Source: Cryobacterium sp. Y50
GTDB lineage: Bacteria; Actinomycetota; Actinomycetes; Actinomycetales; Microbacteriaceae
DNA length: 64,000 nucleotides
Direction of reading: 5' to 3'
Assembly (NCBI RefSeq): GCF_002929805.1
Contig: NZ_PJJM01000098.1
Span: 30,841 to 94,840 of the forward strand
In this document: positions 9,252 to 17,402 of the stretch, piece after piece
Numbering within the stretch: position 1 is the first letter of the stretch
How the letters are laid out: every line of letters begins with the position of its first letter
Notes under the pieces: generated by a model
Seen by the model: only the letters and a program-made list of their open reading frames with translations
Told to the model about the DNA's origin: nothing
The model's database searches: none
Translations under genes and position numbers: made by a program

Positions 9252-9263
9252 CGCAATATTGCG
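9252..9263. promoter_or_regulatory. 12-bp palindrome in the sir operon promoter region
   Basis: CGCAATATTGCG is a perfect inverted repeat 74 bp upstream of the sir GTG. On the minus strand its CAATAT could be a -10 box, with TGACCG 17 bases upstream as a weak -35. It may be an operator, the promoter or both; this is inference from position. Confidence 0.4.
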
Positions 9264-9270
9264 GGGAGGG

Positions 9271-9310
9271 GTCACGCACGGTCACACACTGTCACGCGGC
9301 GTCACACAGG
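9271..9310. promoter_or_regulatory. Four direct 10-bp repeats upstream of the sir operon
   Basis: Four consecutive units each begin GTCAC at exactly 10-bp steps (9271, 9281, 9291, 9301). The unit pattern is GTCACGC or GTCACAC plus three variable bases. The spacing places every copy on the same face of the helix, as expected for cooperative binding of a regulator. The array sits between the divergent sir operon and ftsY, just upstream of the likely sir promoter. The cognate protein is unknown. Confidence 0.5.
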
Positions 9311-9429
9311 TTGCGGGTGCTCGGCGCAAGCACCGGCCGGCGCAGGCCTGCGCAAGGTGCCGCCGGCATCCGCTTGCCTGGCACAGCACACGCTCGCTTC
9401 TCATCGCGCGCAAGGCCGTGCCACCCCCT

Positions 9430-9441
9430 TAGGCTAGGGAC
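9430..9441 (+). promoter_or_regulatory. -10 box placing ftsY start at +1
   Basis: TAGGCT (9430-9435) lies exactly six bases before the ftsY ATG. At this spacing transcription would begin at or within a base or two of the start codon, predicting a leaderless mRNA. No Shine-Dalgarno sequence can fit. Confidence 0.5.
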
Positions 9442-10317
9442 ATGGCTGAACGCACTCCCTGGTCCCTCTCCGGCGCACTGCGCGGAATGTTCACGAAGAA
9501 GACCATCGACGCGCAGACCTGGGACGACCTCGAGGACGCCCTGCTGCAGGCCGATTTCGGCCCGAACGTCACCGAGTCGGTCATCGCAGACCTGCGCGCC
9601 AAGGTCGCCAAATACAACACGACCGACCCGGCCGATTTACAGCGGATGCTGCGCGAAGGTATCGAAGAGCGCCTCGCCGTTCTCGACTCCACCCTGACTC
9701 TCTCCGAACGGCCGGCAGTTGTGCTCGTTGTCGGCGTCAATGGCGTCGGCAAGACCACGACGATCGGTAAGTTCGCGAAGTTTTTGCACACCTACGGCCG
9801 GAGCGTCGTGATCGGTGCGGCCGACACTTTTCGGGCCGGGGCCGTCGAACAGTTGGCAACCTGGGCCGAACGAGCCGGGGCGCAGATCGTGAAGCCGCAG
9901 ATGACCGGCCAGGATCCGGCATCCGTCGCCTTTCAGACCGTCGAGAAGGCGAAGAACGAGGGCATCGAGATTGTGCTCATCGACACCGCCGGGCGGCTGC
10001 AGACCAAGGGCGGGCTGATGGACGAACTCACCAAGATTCGCCGGGTCGTCGAAAAGCAGGGACCGATCGCCGAGGTGCTGCTCGTACTCGATGCGACGAC
10101 CGGCCAGAACGGGCTTGCCCAGGCTGAAGCCTTCATCGAGCATGCCGGTGTGACCGGCCTCGTGCTGACCAAACTCGACGGCTCAGCACGCGGCGGTTTC
10201 GTGCTCGCCGTGCAGGAAAAAACCGGCATTCCGATCAAGCTGGTCGGCCAGGGCGAGGGTATCAATGACCTCACCGGTTTCACCCCGCACGTGTTCGCGC
10301 AAAAACTCGTCGGCTGA
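9442..10317 (+). CDS. ftsY: Signal recognition particle receptor FtsY
   Basis: A 291-residue SRP-type GTPase, the membrane docking partner of the Ffh-ribosome complex. The N domain (about 1-85) is followed by the G domain with VNGVGKTTTIGKFA, DTFRAGAVEQLA, DTAGRLQTK and TKLDGSARGG, ending in the family motif GQGEGINDLTGFTPHVFAQKL. It lacks the long acidic A domain of many FtsY proteins, so it is a compact form. The partner ffh lies at 13200. The start is fixed by the N-domain alignment and the -10 box at 9430. Confidence 0.97.
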   Translation: MAERTPWSLSGALRGMFTKKTIDAQTWDDLEDALLQADFGPNVTESVIADLRAKVAKYNTTDPADLQRMLREGIEERLAVLDSTLTLSERPAVVLVVGVNGVGKTTTIGKFAKFLHTYGRSVVIGAADTFRAGAVEQLATWAERAGAQIVKPQMTGQDPASVAFQTVEKAKNEGIEIVLIDTAGRLQTKGGLMDELTKIRRVVEKQGPIAEVLLVLDATTGQNGLAQAEAFIEHAGVTGLVLTKLDGSARGGFVLAVQEKTGIPIKLVGQGEGINDLTGFTPHVFAQKLVG

Positions 10318-10339
10318 TGACAAATTTTAGAGGAGCACT

Positions 10340-10843
10340 ATGAGCATCGAACACGATTTCTTCGGAATTCTCGGCGACGAAGACGAAGGAGAGGTCTACT
10401 GGTCGGAATCCGTCGAACTCGGCGACCAGAGCGTCGAGATCGACCTGAGCTCGCCCGACGAAGATTCGGTGACCGCCGAGGCCCTTGATATCGCTGCGGC
10501 CATGATCGGGTCGATGGAAGACCTGGATTCTCAGGTGCGTGAGTCCCTCGTCGCCGACCTGTCGGCCGAGGTCTCGGTGACCATCCAATACATCGCGGAG
10601 CAGCTCGAGGAGATGGACCAGGAGGCGATCGAGAATGCCATCATCTGGGATTCCGGCGACCAGCAGATCGACTTTCTGCGTTCGTTGCGCTTGCAGCGCA
10701 TCGGTTTTCACCCGCATCACAACGGCAGCGAAGCGCACTTCGCGGTGCTCGAATACGCCATCAGCCCCGACGACACCGACGGCCTGCTCGTCGTCACGAT
10801 CGACGTGCACGGCGACACCGTTCTGGTAGCCCTGGACAGGTAA
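10340..10843 (+). CDS. Conserved acidic protein of unknown function (DUF2004-like)
   Basis: A 167-residue, strongly acidic, soluble protein with no signal peptide or membrane segment. It resembles the uncharacterised DUF2004 family found next to ftsY/ffh in actinobacteria; that match is from recognition, not a search. The start has a clear AGAGGAG ribosome binding site eight bases upstream. It lies 22 bp after ftsY and may share its transcript. No catalytic motif was recognised. Confidence 0.7.
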   Translation: MSIEHDFFGILGDEDEGEVYWSESVELGDQSVEIDLSSPDEDSVTAEALDIAAAMIGSMEDLDSQVRESLVADLSAEVSVTIQYIAEQLEEMDQEAIENAIIWDSGDQQIDFLRSLRLQRIGFHPHHNGSEAHFAVLEYAISPDDTDGLLVVTIDVHGDTVLVALDR

Positions 10844-10847
10844 TTCG

Positions 10848-10869
10848 ACCGGGCATGGGCCCGGTTTCC
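10848..10869 (+). terminator. Hairpin terminator after the DUF2004-like gene
   Basis: ACCGGGC and GCCCGGT form a 7-bp stem around ATGG, followed by TTCC. It lies between the convergent acidic-protein and MFS genes and could serve both directions. Confidence 0.6.
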
Positions 10870-10893
10870 TCGGTTGGGCCCGGAGTGCGCAGG

Positions 10894-12453
10894 CTACCCG
10901 AGGTGCGCCGCTGCGCTCGAGCCAAGCAGGTCTTCCTTACGCAGGCGCACCAGGAAGAAGGCGATGGGCGCCGCCGCGAACATAATGATCGCCGCCCACA
11001 GGAAGGCGGACTGGTATCCGCTCACGAGAGCACCGAACTGCACGGCCTGCGAGGGCACCTTGCCGATCAGGTATGAGCTCACCGCAGCGGTGTAGAGCGC
11101 GGTGAACAGGGCAGTTCCAAGCGATCCGCCGATCTGCTGCATCGCCGTCACCGCCGCGCTCGCCGCCCCGGCATCGTGTTCTGCGATTCCCGAGAGCGCC
11201 ACGTTTTGCAGGGGCACGAAGATCATCGAGAGCCCAATGCCGAGCAGAATCAGTCCGGGCAATACCTCGAGTACATAATTACCGCCCACCGTGATCTGAG
11301 TCATCCAGAGCAGCCCGACCGCGCCGACAATCGGTCCGACGATCATCGGAAGGCGCACGCCGGTGCTGGCCAGAAACTTCGACAGCATGCCAGCCCCGAT
11401 CATGATCGTCACGGTCATTGGCAGCGAAGCCAGACCGGACTGAATCGGGGTGTATCCGAGCACAATCTGAAAGTACAGGGTGAGAAACAGCAGCCCGCCG
11501 AGCAATGCGGCCCCCGAAAGCAACGCCGTGAGAAAGGCTCCACCGCGCACCTTGTTGGCCATAATGCGCAGCGGCAGCAGCGGATGATTGGACCGGTTTT
11601 CCACAACTACGAACAGTGCCAGCAGCACCAGTCCGAACGGGAGGCAGACCAGCACGGGCCAGCTTCCCCAGCCATTCTCGGCTTGCGCAAAGCCGAAGAC
11701 CAGGGATCCCAGACCGAGCGCCACGAGAATAGCCCCTGGCACGTCATATCGGGTGTTGCCGTGTGCTTTGCTCTCACGAACGACCGGGATCGCGGCCGCA
11801 ATCGCGACGATGGCGATCGGCACGTTCACGTAGAGGCACCAGCGCCAGCTCGCATACTCGGTGAGCACGCCGCCGAGAATGAGTCCGACGGCCGCGCCGC
11901 CTCCGGCGATCGCGCCATAGACGGCGAAGGCCTTGATCCGGTCTTTGCCGCCGGGAAAGTTCACCGTGAGCAAGGCGAGGGATGCCGGGGCGAGGAGTGC
12001 TGCGAACAGTCCCTGCAAGCCGCGGGCGGCGAGCAACTCCCAGGTGCTCTGGGCGGCGCCGCCGAGGGCTGAGGCGATGGCGAACCCGGCCATCCCCACG
12101 ATGAAGGAACGCTTGCGGCCCCAGAAATCGGCGATGCGTCCGCCGAGCAGCAGCAGTGCTCCGAACACGAGCGAGTAGAGGGTGACGACCCAGGTGCGGT
12201 CGCCATCGCTCATGCCGAGCGCGAGCTGTGCCTGGGGGAGTGCGATGTTCACGATGGTGCCGTCGAGCACGACGGTGAGCTGCGCAAGCGCGACGATGGC
12301 GAGCAGCCACCAGCGGCGCGGGTTGGGCGTGCCCGTCAGCGAAGCGGATGCCGCTGTCGCCGACGTGGGCGACGCGGTACTGGGTTCGGTCGTGTGTGCT
12401 GATTCGGGCGGAACGGTACCGGGCGTGACTGTGCTGCGGGGTGGGGTCGACAG
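10894..12453 (-). CDS. MFS drug/proton antiporter, DHA2 family (14 TM)
   Basis: An integral membrane efflux pump. The first helix reads WWLLAIVALAQLTVVLDG and continues TIVNIALPQAQLALG, the DHA2 signature, followed by GRIADFWGRKRSF (motif A). An in-frame GTG at 12270 would cut the first helix in half, so the real start must lie upstream. Yet between that GTG and the in-frame TAG near 12509 there is no ATG, GTG or TTG. The best candidate is CTG at 12451-12453, giving 519 residues beginning (M)STPPRSTV. It is divergent from a TetR regulator, with a palindromic operator between them, so export of a toxic compound under TetR control is likely. The start is uncertain. Confidence 0.85.
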   Translation of the reverse strand: MSTPPRSTVTPGTVPPESAHTTEPSTASPTSATAASASLTGTPNPRRWWLLAIVALAQLTVVLDGTIVNIALPQAQLALGMSDGDRTWVVTLYSLVFGALLLLGGRIADFWGRKRSFIVGMAGFAIASALGGAAQSTWELLAARGLQGLFAALLAPASLALLTVNFPGGKDRIKAFAVYGAIAGGGAAVGLILGGVLTEYASWRWCLYVNVPIAIVAIAAAIPVVRESKAHGNTRYDVPGAILVALGLGSLVFGFAQAENGWGSWPVLVCLPFGLVLLALFVVVENRSNHPLLPLRIMANKVRGGAFLTALLSGAALLGGLLFLTLYFQIVLGYTPIQSGLASLPMTVTIMIGAGMLSKFLASTGVRLPMIVGPIVGAVGLLWMTQITVGGNYVLEVLPGLILLGIGLSMIFVPLQNVALSGIAEHDAGAASAAVTAMQQIGGSLGTALFTALYTAAVSSYLIGKVPSQAVQFGALVSGYQSAFLWAAIIMFAAAPIAFFLVRLRKEDLLGSSAAAHLG

Positions 12454-12478
12454 GCCTGCAATCTTATCGGCAAAACCG

Positions 12479-12494
12479 AACGAACTAGTTCGTT
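12479..12494. promoter_or_regulatory. 16-bp perfect palindrome, probable TetR operator
   Basis: AACGAACTAGTTCGTT is a perfect inverted repeat in the gap between the divergent MFS and TetR genes. Its right end (TTCGTT, 12489-12494) is spaced 17 bp from the tetR -10 box TATAGT. Binding would therefore block tetR transcription and also cover the region upstream of the MFS start, the usual autoregulated TetR arrangement. Confidence 0.75.
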
Positions 12495-12511
12495 TTATAT
12501 GAATTTTTGGC

Positions 12512-12523
12512 TATAGTCGGGGT
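12512..12523 (+). promoter_or_regulatory. tetR -10 box (leaderless spacing)
   Basis: TATAGT at 12512-12517 is six bases before the ATG at 12524. The -35 would be TTCGTT inside the operator. The spacing predicts a leaderless tetR transcript. Confidence 0.55.
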
Positions 12524-13120
12524 ATGGCACGCGACGGAGCAGACCCCCAGACCCGCATTCTCGAGGCGGCACGCACGGAATTTGCCGCTTTCGGCCTGGC
12601 CGGGGCGCGCATCGACCGGATCGCCCGGAGTGCTTCGGCGAGCAAAGAGCGGCTCTACGCCTACTACTCCGACAAGCAGCAGCTCTTTCTCGACGTGCTG
12701 GAACTTAACCTGCGCGAGTTCGCGAGCGACGCCGTGCTCACCGACAACGACGTGCCCGCCTTTGCCGGAGCCCTGTTCGATCACGGTATTCGGCACCACG
12801 ACCACCTGCGCATGATCGACTGGGCCCGCCTCGAAACCGATGGCTCCTGGCTGCCGGCCCTCGAAGTCATGCTCGGCTATCGGGACGAACAGGTGCGGCG
12901 CATCCGCTTGGCGCAGACTGCCGGTCGGGTCGATGCTTGCTGGCAACCGGCTCAGCTCATGACACTCATTTTTGGCATTGCCTCGGCCTGGGTACACGAG
13001 CCCGGGGCAGTGCTCACGCACGGCGGCGTTCCGGACGTGGCGGCAATCGCTGCTCGTCGAGCGAACGTCGTTTGTGCGGTCGAGCGGCTGATCGCACCGA
13101 GCGTGGCGGCGCAGAACTAA
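12524..13120 (+). CDS. TetR/AcrR family transcriptional regulator
   Basis: A 198-residue repressor. The N-terminal DNA-binding domain (about 5-55) shows the family helix-turn-helix ILEAARTEFAAFGLAGARID with ERLYAYYSDKQQLFLDVL. A ligand-binding helical domain follows, of the TetR_C type often seen with AefR-like proteins. It is divergent from the MFS pump, and the intervening 16-bp palindrome is its likely operator. Its inducer is unknown. Confidence 0.9.
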   Translation: MARDGADPQTRILEAARTEFAAFGLAGARIDRIARSASASKERLYAYYSDKQQLFLDVLELNLREFASDAVLTDNDVPAFAGALFDHGIRHHDHLRMIDWARLETDGSWLPALEVMLGYRDEQVRRIRLAQTAGRVDACWQPAQLMTLIFGIASAWVHEPGAVLTHGGVPDVAAIAARRANVVCAVERLIAPSVAAQN

Positions 13121-13184
13121 CGCTTGCCCGAATTCGACACAACCGCGCCTCAGCATCCGTTTCGAAGTAGCAGCGGCCACCGGT

Positions 13185-13190
13185 TAAACT
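13185..13190 (+). promoter_or_regulatory. ffh -10 box
   Basis: TAAACT lies nine bases before the ffh ATG, with TTCGAA 18 bases upstream as a weak -35. The start codon would be within a few bases of +1. Confidence 0.4.
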
Positions 13191-13199
13191 AAACGCATC

Positions 13200-14789
13200 A
13201 TGGCAACTTTTGGAAACCTCTCAGATCGTCTTGCCGAGACGTTCAAAAAACTCCGCACCAAAGGCAAGCTCAGCGCAGCGGATGTCGATGGCACCGTTCG
13301 TGAGATTCGTCGTGCCTTGCTCGACGCCGACGTCGCTCTTGAGGTCGTCAAGGATTTCACCGGCAAGGTGCGTCAGCGCGCCCTCGGCGACGAGGTCAGT
13401 AAGGCGCTGAACCCGGCGCAGCAGGTCGTGCAGATCGTCAATGACGAGCTCATCACGATTCTCGGCGGCGAGCAGCGCAGGCTGGAATTCGCCAAGAAGC
13501 CGCCGACCATCATCATGCTCGCGGGCCTGCAGGGTGCCGGTAAGACCACCCTCGCCGGCAAGCTCGCCAAGTGGCTCGCCAAAGACGGCCACACCCCGCT
13601 GCTTGTTGCCGCCGACCTACAGCGCCCCAACGCCGTCACCCAGCTCGAGGTGGTTGCCAAACAGGCCGGTGTCGCCGTCTATGCGCCCGAACCCGGCAAC
13701 GGAGTTGGCGACCCGGTCAAGGTCGCCCGCGACGGCGTGAAGTATGCCCTGCAGAAGGTGCACGACGTCGTCATCGTCGACACCGCCGGACGCCTCGGCG
13801 TCGATGCGGAGCTCATGAAGCAGGCCGCCAACATTCGTAAGGCGATCGACCCCGACGAGGTGCTCTTCGTTATCGACGCCATGATCGGCCAGGACGCCGT
13901 CGCCACGGCCAAGGCCTTTCAGGACGGCGTCGACTTCACCGGCGTCGTGCTGACCAAGCTCGACGGCGATGCCCGCGGTGGCGCCGCCCTCTCGGTCGCT
14001 TCGCTGACGGGACGCCCGATCATGTTCGCCTCCACTGGTGAGGGGCTCGACGACTTCGAGCCCTTCCACCCCGACCGCATGGCCGGCCGCATCCTTGACC
14101 TCGGTGACATCCTCACCCTGATCGAGCAGGCGCAGGGTGCGTTCGACGAAGACGAGGCCCGCAAGGTCGCCGAGAAGTTCGCGACCGACTCCTTCACGCT
14201 CGACGACTTCCTCGGCCAGATGCAGCAGCTGCGCAACATGGGTTCGATCAAGAAGATGATGAGTATGCTGCCCGGCGCCGGCGCCATGAAGGCACAGCTG
14301 GAGAACTTCGACGAGCGCGAGATCGTGCGCACCGAGGCCATCATCCAGTCGATGACCAAACTTGAGCGCACCACCCCGAAACTGCTCAACGGATCGCGCC
14401 GCATGCGCATCGCCAAGGGTTCGGGCATGACCGTCACCGAGGTGAACCAGCTCGTGCAGCGCTTCGAACAGGCCGCCAAGATGATGAAGACCGTCGCCAA
14501 GGGCGGCGTGCCAAACATCCCAGGCATGGGTCCGATTCCCGGTGCCGGCTACGGCGGCAAGCCCAAGCAGGTGGCCAAGAAGAAGGGCTCCAAGTCGGGT
14601 AATCCAGCCAAGCGTGCCGCCGAGAACGCCGCGATTGCCTCGGGCGTCAAGCCCGCCGGTGAGTCTGTGAAAGCGGATGCCGCCGGCTCCGGTTTCGGCC
14701 TCGGCTCCGGCGCCCAGCCTGGCAAAGGCAAGGCCGGCGGCCCCACCGAAGAAGAAATGGCCGCGCTGCAGAAAATGCTCGGGCGGTAG
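13200..14789 (+). CDS. ffh: Signal recognition particle protein Ffh (SRP54)
   Basis: A 529-residue GTPase that binds SRP RNA and hydrophobic signal sequences and delivers ribosomes to FtsY. The N and G domains carry GLQGAGKTTLAGKLAKWL, DTAGRLGVD and TKLDGDARGGAALS. The methionine-rich M domain (about 300-440) includes the RNA-binding GSRRMRIAKGSGMTVTEVN. A glycine/alanine/lysine-rich tail of about 80 residues follows, longer than in most Ffh proteins, and ends EEEMAALQKMLGR. It follows tetR by 79 bp with its own probable promoter. Confidence 0.97.
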   Translation: MATFGNLSDRLAETFKKLRTKGKLSAADVDGTVREIRRALLDADVALEVVKDFTGKVRQRALGDEVSKALNPAQQVVQIVNDELITILGGEQRRLEFAKKPPTIIMLAGLQGAGKTTLAGKLAKWLAKDGHTPLLVAADLQRPNAVTQLEVVAKQAGVAVYAPEPGNGVGDPVKVARDGVKYALQKVHDVVIVDTAGRLGVDAELMKQAANIRKAIDPDEVLFVIDAMIGQDAVATAKAFQDGVDFTGVVLTKLDGDARGGAALSVASLTGRPIMFASTGEGLDDFEPFHPDRMAGRILDLGDILTLIEQAQGAFDEDEARKVAEKFATDSFTLDDFLGQMQQLRNMGSIKKMMSMLPGAGAMKAQLENFDEREIVRTEAIIQSMTKLERTTPKLLNGSRRMRIAKGSGMTVTEVNQLVQRFEQAAKMMKTVAKGGVPNIPGMGPIPGAGYGGKPKQVAKKKGSKSGNPAKRAAENAAIASGVKPAGESVKADAAGSGFGLGSGAQPGKGKAGGPTEEEMAALQKMLGR

Positions 14790-14935
14790 CATCCGCTCGG
14801 TGAACAGTGTGCGGTAGGCCGGGGAAGCCCCGGGCCCGGTCGCACAAAGAGGGAGCAGAGCGGCGCGACGTCGAAACCGGCCGGCTGGGAACCCCCGCTG
14901 AATTTTGGCGTTGGGGTCCCAACCGGGTGTAGTCC

Positions 14936-14947
14936 TAGGCTGGTCGC
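14936..14947 (+). promoter_or_regulatory. -10 box of the LLM oxidoreductase gene (leaderless spacing)
   Basis: TAGGCT (14936-14941) is six bases before the ATG at 14948. The hexamer and spacing are identical to those in front of ftsY. Confidence 0.5.
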
Positions 14948-15736
14948 ATGACTTCGACGACGGACCACAACGTGCGCATCGGCGTTCAGATCGCTCCGCA
15001 GCACGCCGAGTACTCCAAAATTCGTGGTACCCTCACCGAGGTCGAGGCCCGAGGCTTCGACATCGCCTTCAACTGGGACCACTTCTTTCCGCTGAGCGGT
15101 GAGCTCGACGGCCTGCACTTCGAGTCGTGGACCATCCTCGCCGCCTGGGCCGAGCAGACGACGACGATCGAATTCGGTGCCCTGGTCAACTGCAACAGCT
15201 ACCGCAACGCCGACCTGCAGGCCGACATGGCGCGCACGATCGACCACATCAGCGGTGGACGCTTCATCTTCGGCACCGGCGCCGGCTGGTTCGAGCGGGA
15301 CTACCAGGAGTACGGCTACGAGTTCGGCACTCCCGGTACCCGCCTGAATGCGCTCGATGCCAGCCTCAACCGCATTGAAGCTCGCTGGGCCAGGCTCAAC
15401 CCGCCGCCCACCCGCGACATTCCCGTGCTCATCGGTGGCAGCGGCGAAAAGAAGACCCTGCGCATCGTCGCCCAGCACGCCAACATCTGGCACTCGTTTT
15501 CCAACCCCGAGGTGCTCGAGCACAAGCTCGGCGTGCTCAGCGCCTGGTGTGACGAGGTCGGCCGCGATATGACCGAGATCGAGATCTCCACCGAACTGCG
15601 CGGACGCACGGTGGATGACGCGGACGCGCTCTACGACCTAGGCACCCGCCTCTTCACCGTCGGAATCTCCGGCCCCGACTACGACCTCGGCAAGGCCGCC
15701 GACTGGCTCACCTGGCGTGACAGCAAGAACGCCTGA
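14948..15736 (+). CDS. LLM-class (luciferase-like) F420-dependent oxidoreductase
   Basis: A 262-residue TIM-barrel flavin/F420 oxidoreductase of the luciferase-like monooxygenase class. Family marks include IGVQIAPQHAEYSKI at the start, FDIAFNWDHFFP, ISGGRFIFGTGAGWFERDYQEYG and PVLIGGSGEKKTLRIVAQ. It is somewhat shorter than the usual 280-330 residues, but the barrel looks complete. Substrate is unknown. It stands alone between ffh and a convergent ligase gene, with a leaderless-type -10 box in front. Confidence 0.88.
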   Translation: MTSTTDHNVRIGVQIAPQHAEYSKIRGTLTEVEARGFDIAFNWDHFFPLSGELDGLHFESWTILAAWAEQTTTIEFGALVNCNSYRNADLQADMARTIDHISGGRFIFGTGAGWFERDYQEYGYEFGTPGTRLNALDASLNRIEARWARLNPPPTRDIPVLIGGSGEKKTLRIVAQHANIWHSFSNPEVLEHKLGVLSAWCDEVGRDMTEIEISTELRGRTVDDADALYDLGTRLFTVGISGPDYDLGKAADWLTWRDSKNA

Positions 15737-16064
15737 CCTGCATTTGAGCAGATACCCTGCCTGCGGCTCGTCTGGCCGGTTCCATGAGATCGCGCTATTT
15801 CTCGTCCCCGACCGCCGTCGCCGCTTCGGACAAGCAGATCGTGATGGTCTGCACCCGGGCAGCGAGCAACGTGCTGATCGATTCTTCCAGCCGGAGGTCG
15901 GTCGCGGTGACTGCGCGGTTTCGGCACGCGTCCGAGCAGGACTTCACCAACTCCAGTCGCGCGCTCACTTCGCGCGCGACTGGAGTTGTCGACCGCACGA
16001 TGAGCAGGTCTTCTCCGCACTCGGACCGCCGGGGCCAGGAACGGCTCGTTAACGCTGTGCCATG
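15737..16064. other. Gene-free gap between convergent genes
   Basis: About 330 bp between the LLM oxidoreductase and the convergent ligase gene. Short open frames on both strands overlap one another and match no family I recognise. The only clear structure is the long hairpin at 15948-15988. Confidence 0.6.
15948..15988. terminator. Perfect 17-bp stem hairpin, probable bidirectional terminator
   Basis: The arm at 15948-15964 (CAACTCCAGTCGCGCGC) is exactly complementary to 15972-15988, with loop TCACTTC. It lies between two convergent genes. There is no T-run, so it would act as a GC-rich actinobacterial-type terminator or a transcript-end stabiliser. Confidence 0.6.
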
Positions 16065-17201
16065 CTAATTTCCGAGCCCCTCGGCCAGCTCGTGGCTGAG
16101 CGCCGCAACCACCGTCGGCAGGCTGCCACCCTGAGCGGCGGCGACCGCGAGCTGGCGCTGATAGCTGCCGCCCTCGTCGATGATGCGGTGCAGTCCGAGT
16201 AGCTCGGGCAGGCAGCCGAGCCGCTCGGCGACGGGGGAAAGGGTCTCAATCAGGCGACGCACATCATCCGTTACCAGACACTCGGTGCCGAGAGCATCGA
16301 GGATGATCTCAGCGTCGAGCCCGTAGCGGGCGGCCCGCCATTTGTTTTCGCGCACGAACCACGACTGCATGCGCGGAACGACTTCGCCCGCGTCGAGGCG
16401 GGTGGACATCCACTCGACCAGGCACTGGATGAACGCGGCGATCGCGGCGAGCTCTACGGTGGTCGAGACGCCGTCGCAGACTCGAATCTCGATCGTGCCC
16501 CAGCGCGGCGAGGGGCGAATATCCCAGCGCACCTCGGTGACGTCCTCGATGATTCCCGTCACCGCCATGTCGTCGACGTAGCGCTCCCACGCCTCCCAGT
16601 CAGTTAGGTCCCAGGGTAGTCCGGCGGTCGGCAGCTGCTGGAACATGAGTGAGCGGTTGCTCGCATACCCGGTGTCGACGCCGGCCCAGAACGGGCTCGA
16701 CGCGCTCAGCGCCTGCAGGTGCGGCACGTAGGTGAGTAGACCGTTCATGATCGGAATGACCTTGGCCTTGTCCTCGATGCCGACGTGCACGTGGATTCCC
16801 CAGATCATCATGTTGCGGCCCCACCACTGGGTGCGGTCGATGAGCTTGTGATATCGGGCTTTGTCGGTGATGGTCTGGTCGAACCATTGCGCAAACGGAT
16901 GCGATCCGCTGCAGATCACGTCCACCTCGCGTCCCGAAAGTACCCGGCGCACCTCACCGAGCTGGCCGGCGACATCTGCCACCGCATTTCTGACGGTGTT
17001 GTGCACGCCCGAAACGAGCTCGACCGTGTTGAGCAGCAGCTCCCCGGTGATCGTCGGGTGGGCCGAGCCGTCGGTGCTGCGCAGGGCGTCGAGCACCTCG
17101 TCGGCGATATTGACCAGATCCCCGGTCTCGCGGTCGACGAGGGCGACCTCCCACTCGATGCCCACGGTGGAGCGGGCGGATCGGGCGAATTCCAGTGGCA
17201 C
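16065..17201 (-). CDS. Carboxylate-amine ligase, YbdK/GCS2 family (glutamate-cysteine ligase type)
   Basis: A 378-residue ATP-dependent ligase of the GCS2 family. It has the N-terminal STVGIEWEVALVDRETGDLV, a central region with WWGRNMMIWGIHVHVGIEDK, and IEIRVCDGVSTTVELAAIAAF. These match the YbdK branch, which ligates glutamate to cysteine or a related amine weakly. The start GTG at 17201 has AAGGAG eight bases upstream. Actinobacteria use mycothiol or ergothioneine rather than glutathione, so the physiological product is uncertain; EgtA-like gamma-glutamylcysteine synthesis is one option. Confidence 0.9.
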   Translation of the reverse strand: MPLEFARSARSTVGIEWEVALVDRETGDLVNIADEVLDALRSTDGSAHPTITGELLLNTVELVSGVHNTVRNAVADVAGQLGEVRRVLSGREVDVICSGSHPFAQWFDQTITDKARYHKLIDRTQWWGRNMMIWGIHVHVGIEDKAKVIPIMNGLLTYVPHLQALSASSPFWAGVDTGYASNRSLMFQQLPTAGLPWDLTDWEAWERYVDDMAVTGIIEDVTEVRWDIRPSPRWGTIEIRVCDGVSTTVELAAIAAFIQCLVEWMSTRLDAGEVVPRMQSWFVRENKWRAARYGLDAEIILDALGTECLVTDDVRRLIETLSPVAERLGCLPELLGLHRIIDEGGSYQRQLAVAAAQGGSLPTVVAALSHELAEGLGN

Positions 17202-17242
17202 GGGGGCTCCTTGGGTGGGCCGGTAAAAGTCGTCAAGGTTCG

Positions 17243-17271
17243 ATTATCACAATGTAAGCAATCTCTGACAG
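17243..17271 (-). promoter_or_regulatory. Promoter of the GCS2-family ligase gene
   Basis: On the minus strand CTGTCA, 17 bases and GATAAT form a recognisable -35/-10 pair about 40 bases upstream of the GTG start. Confidence 0.55.
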
Positions 17272-17402
17272 AATGATTAGTCGCGATCCGTTGTGCCCGA
17301 CCCTCTATCTCGGTGCAACGTGATCCTATAGAGCTTATGCCGAGTGTGCCCCCACGCTCACGGCCCAAGGTTCGCCAAACAACGAATTAACACTGGAGAA
17401 TT

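Noticed and set aside
13617-14792. A 391-codon open frame antisense to ffh
   Set aside because: ffh has every SRP54 motif on the plus strand. The antisense frame is Gly/Leu/Val/His-rich, as expected from codon bias.
14819-14833. CCGGGG/CCCCGG hairpin after ffh as a terminator
   Set aside because: Only six pairs with a three-base loop and no T-run; too weak to list as a feature.
15784-16068. Short open frames on both strands in the gap after the LLM gene
   Set aside because: They overlap one another and the perfect hairpin, lack ribosome binding sites, and resemble no known protein.
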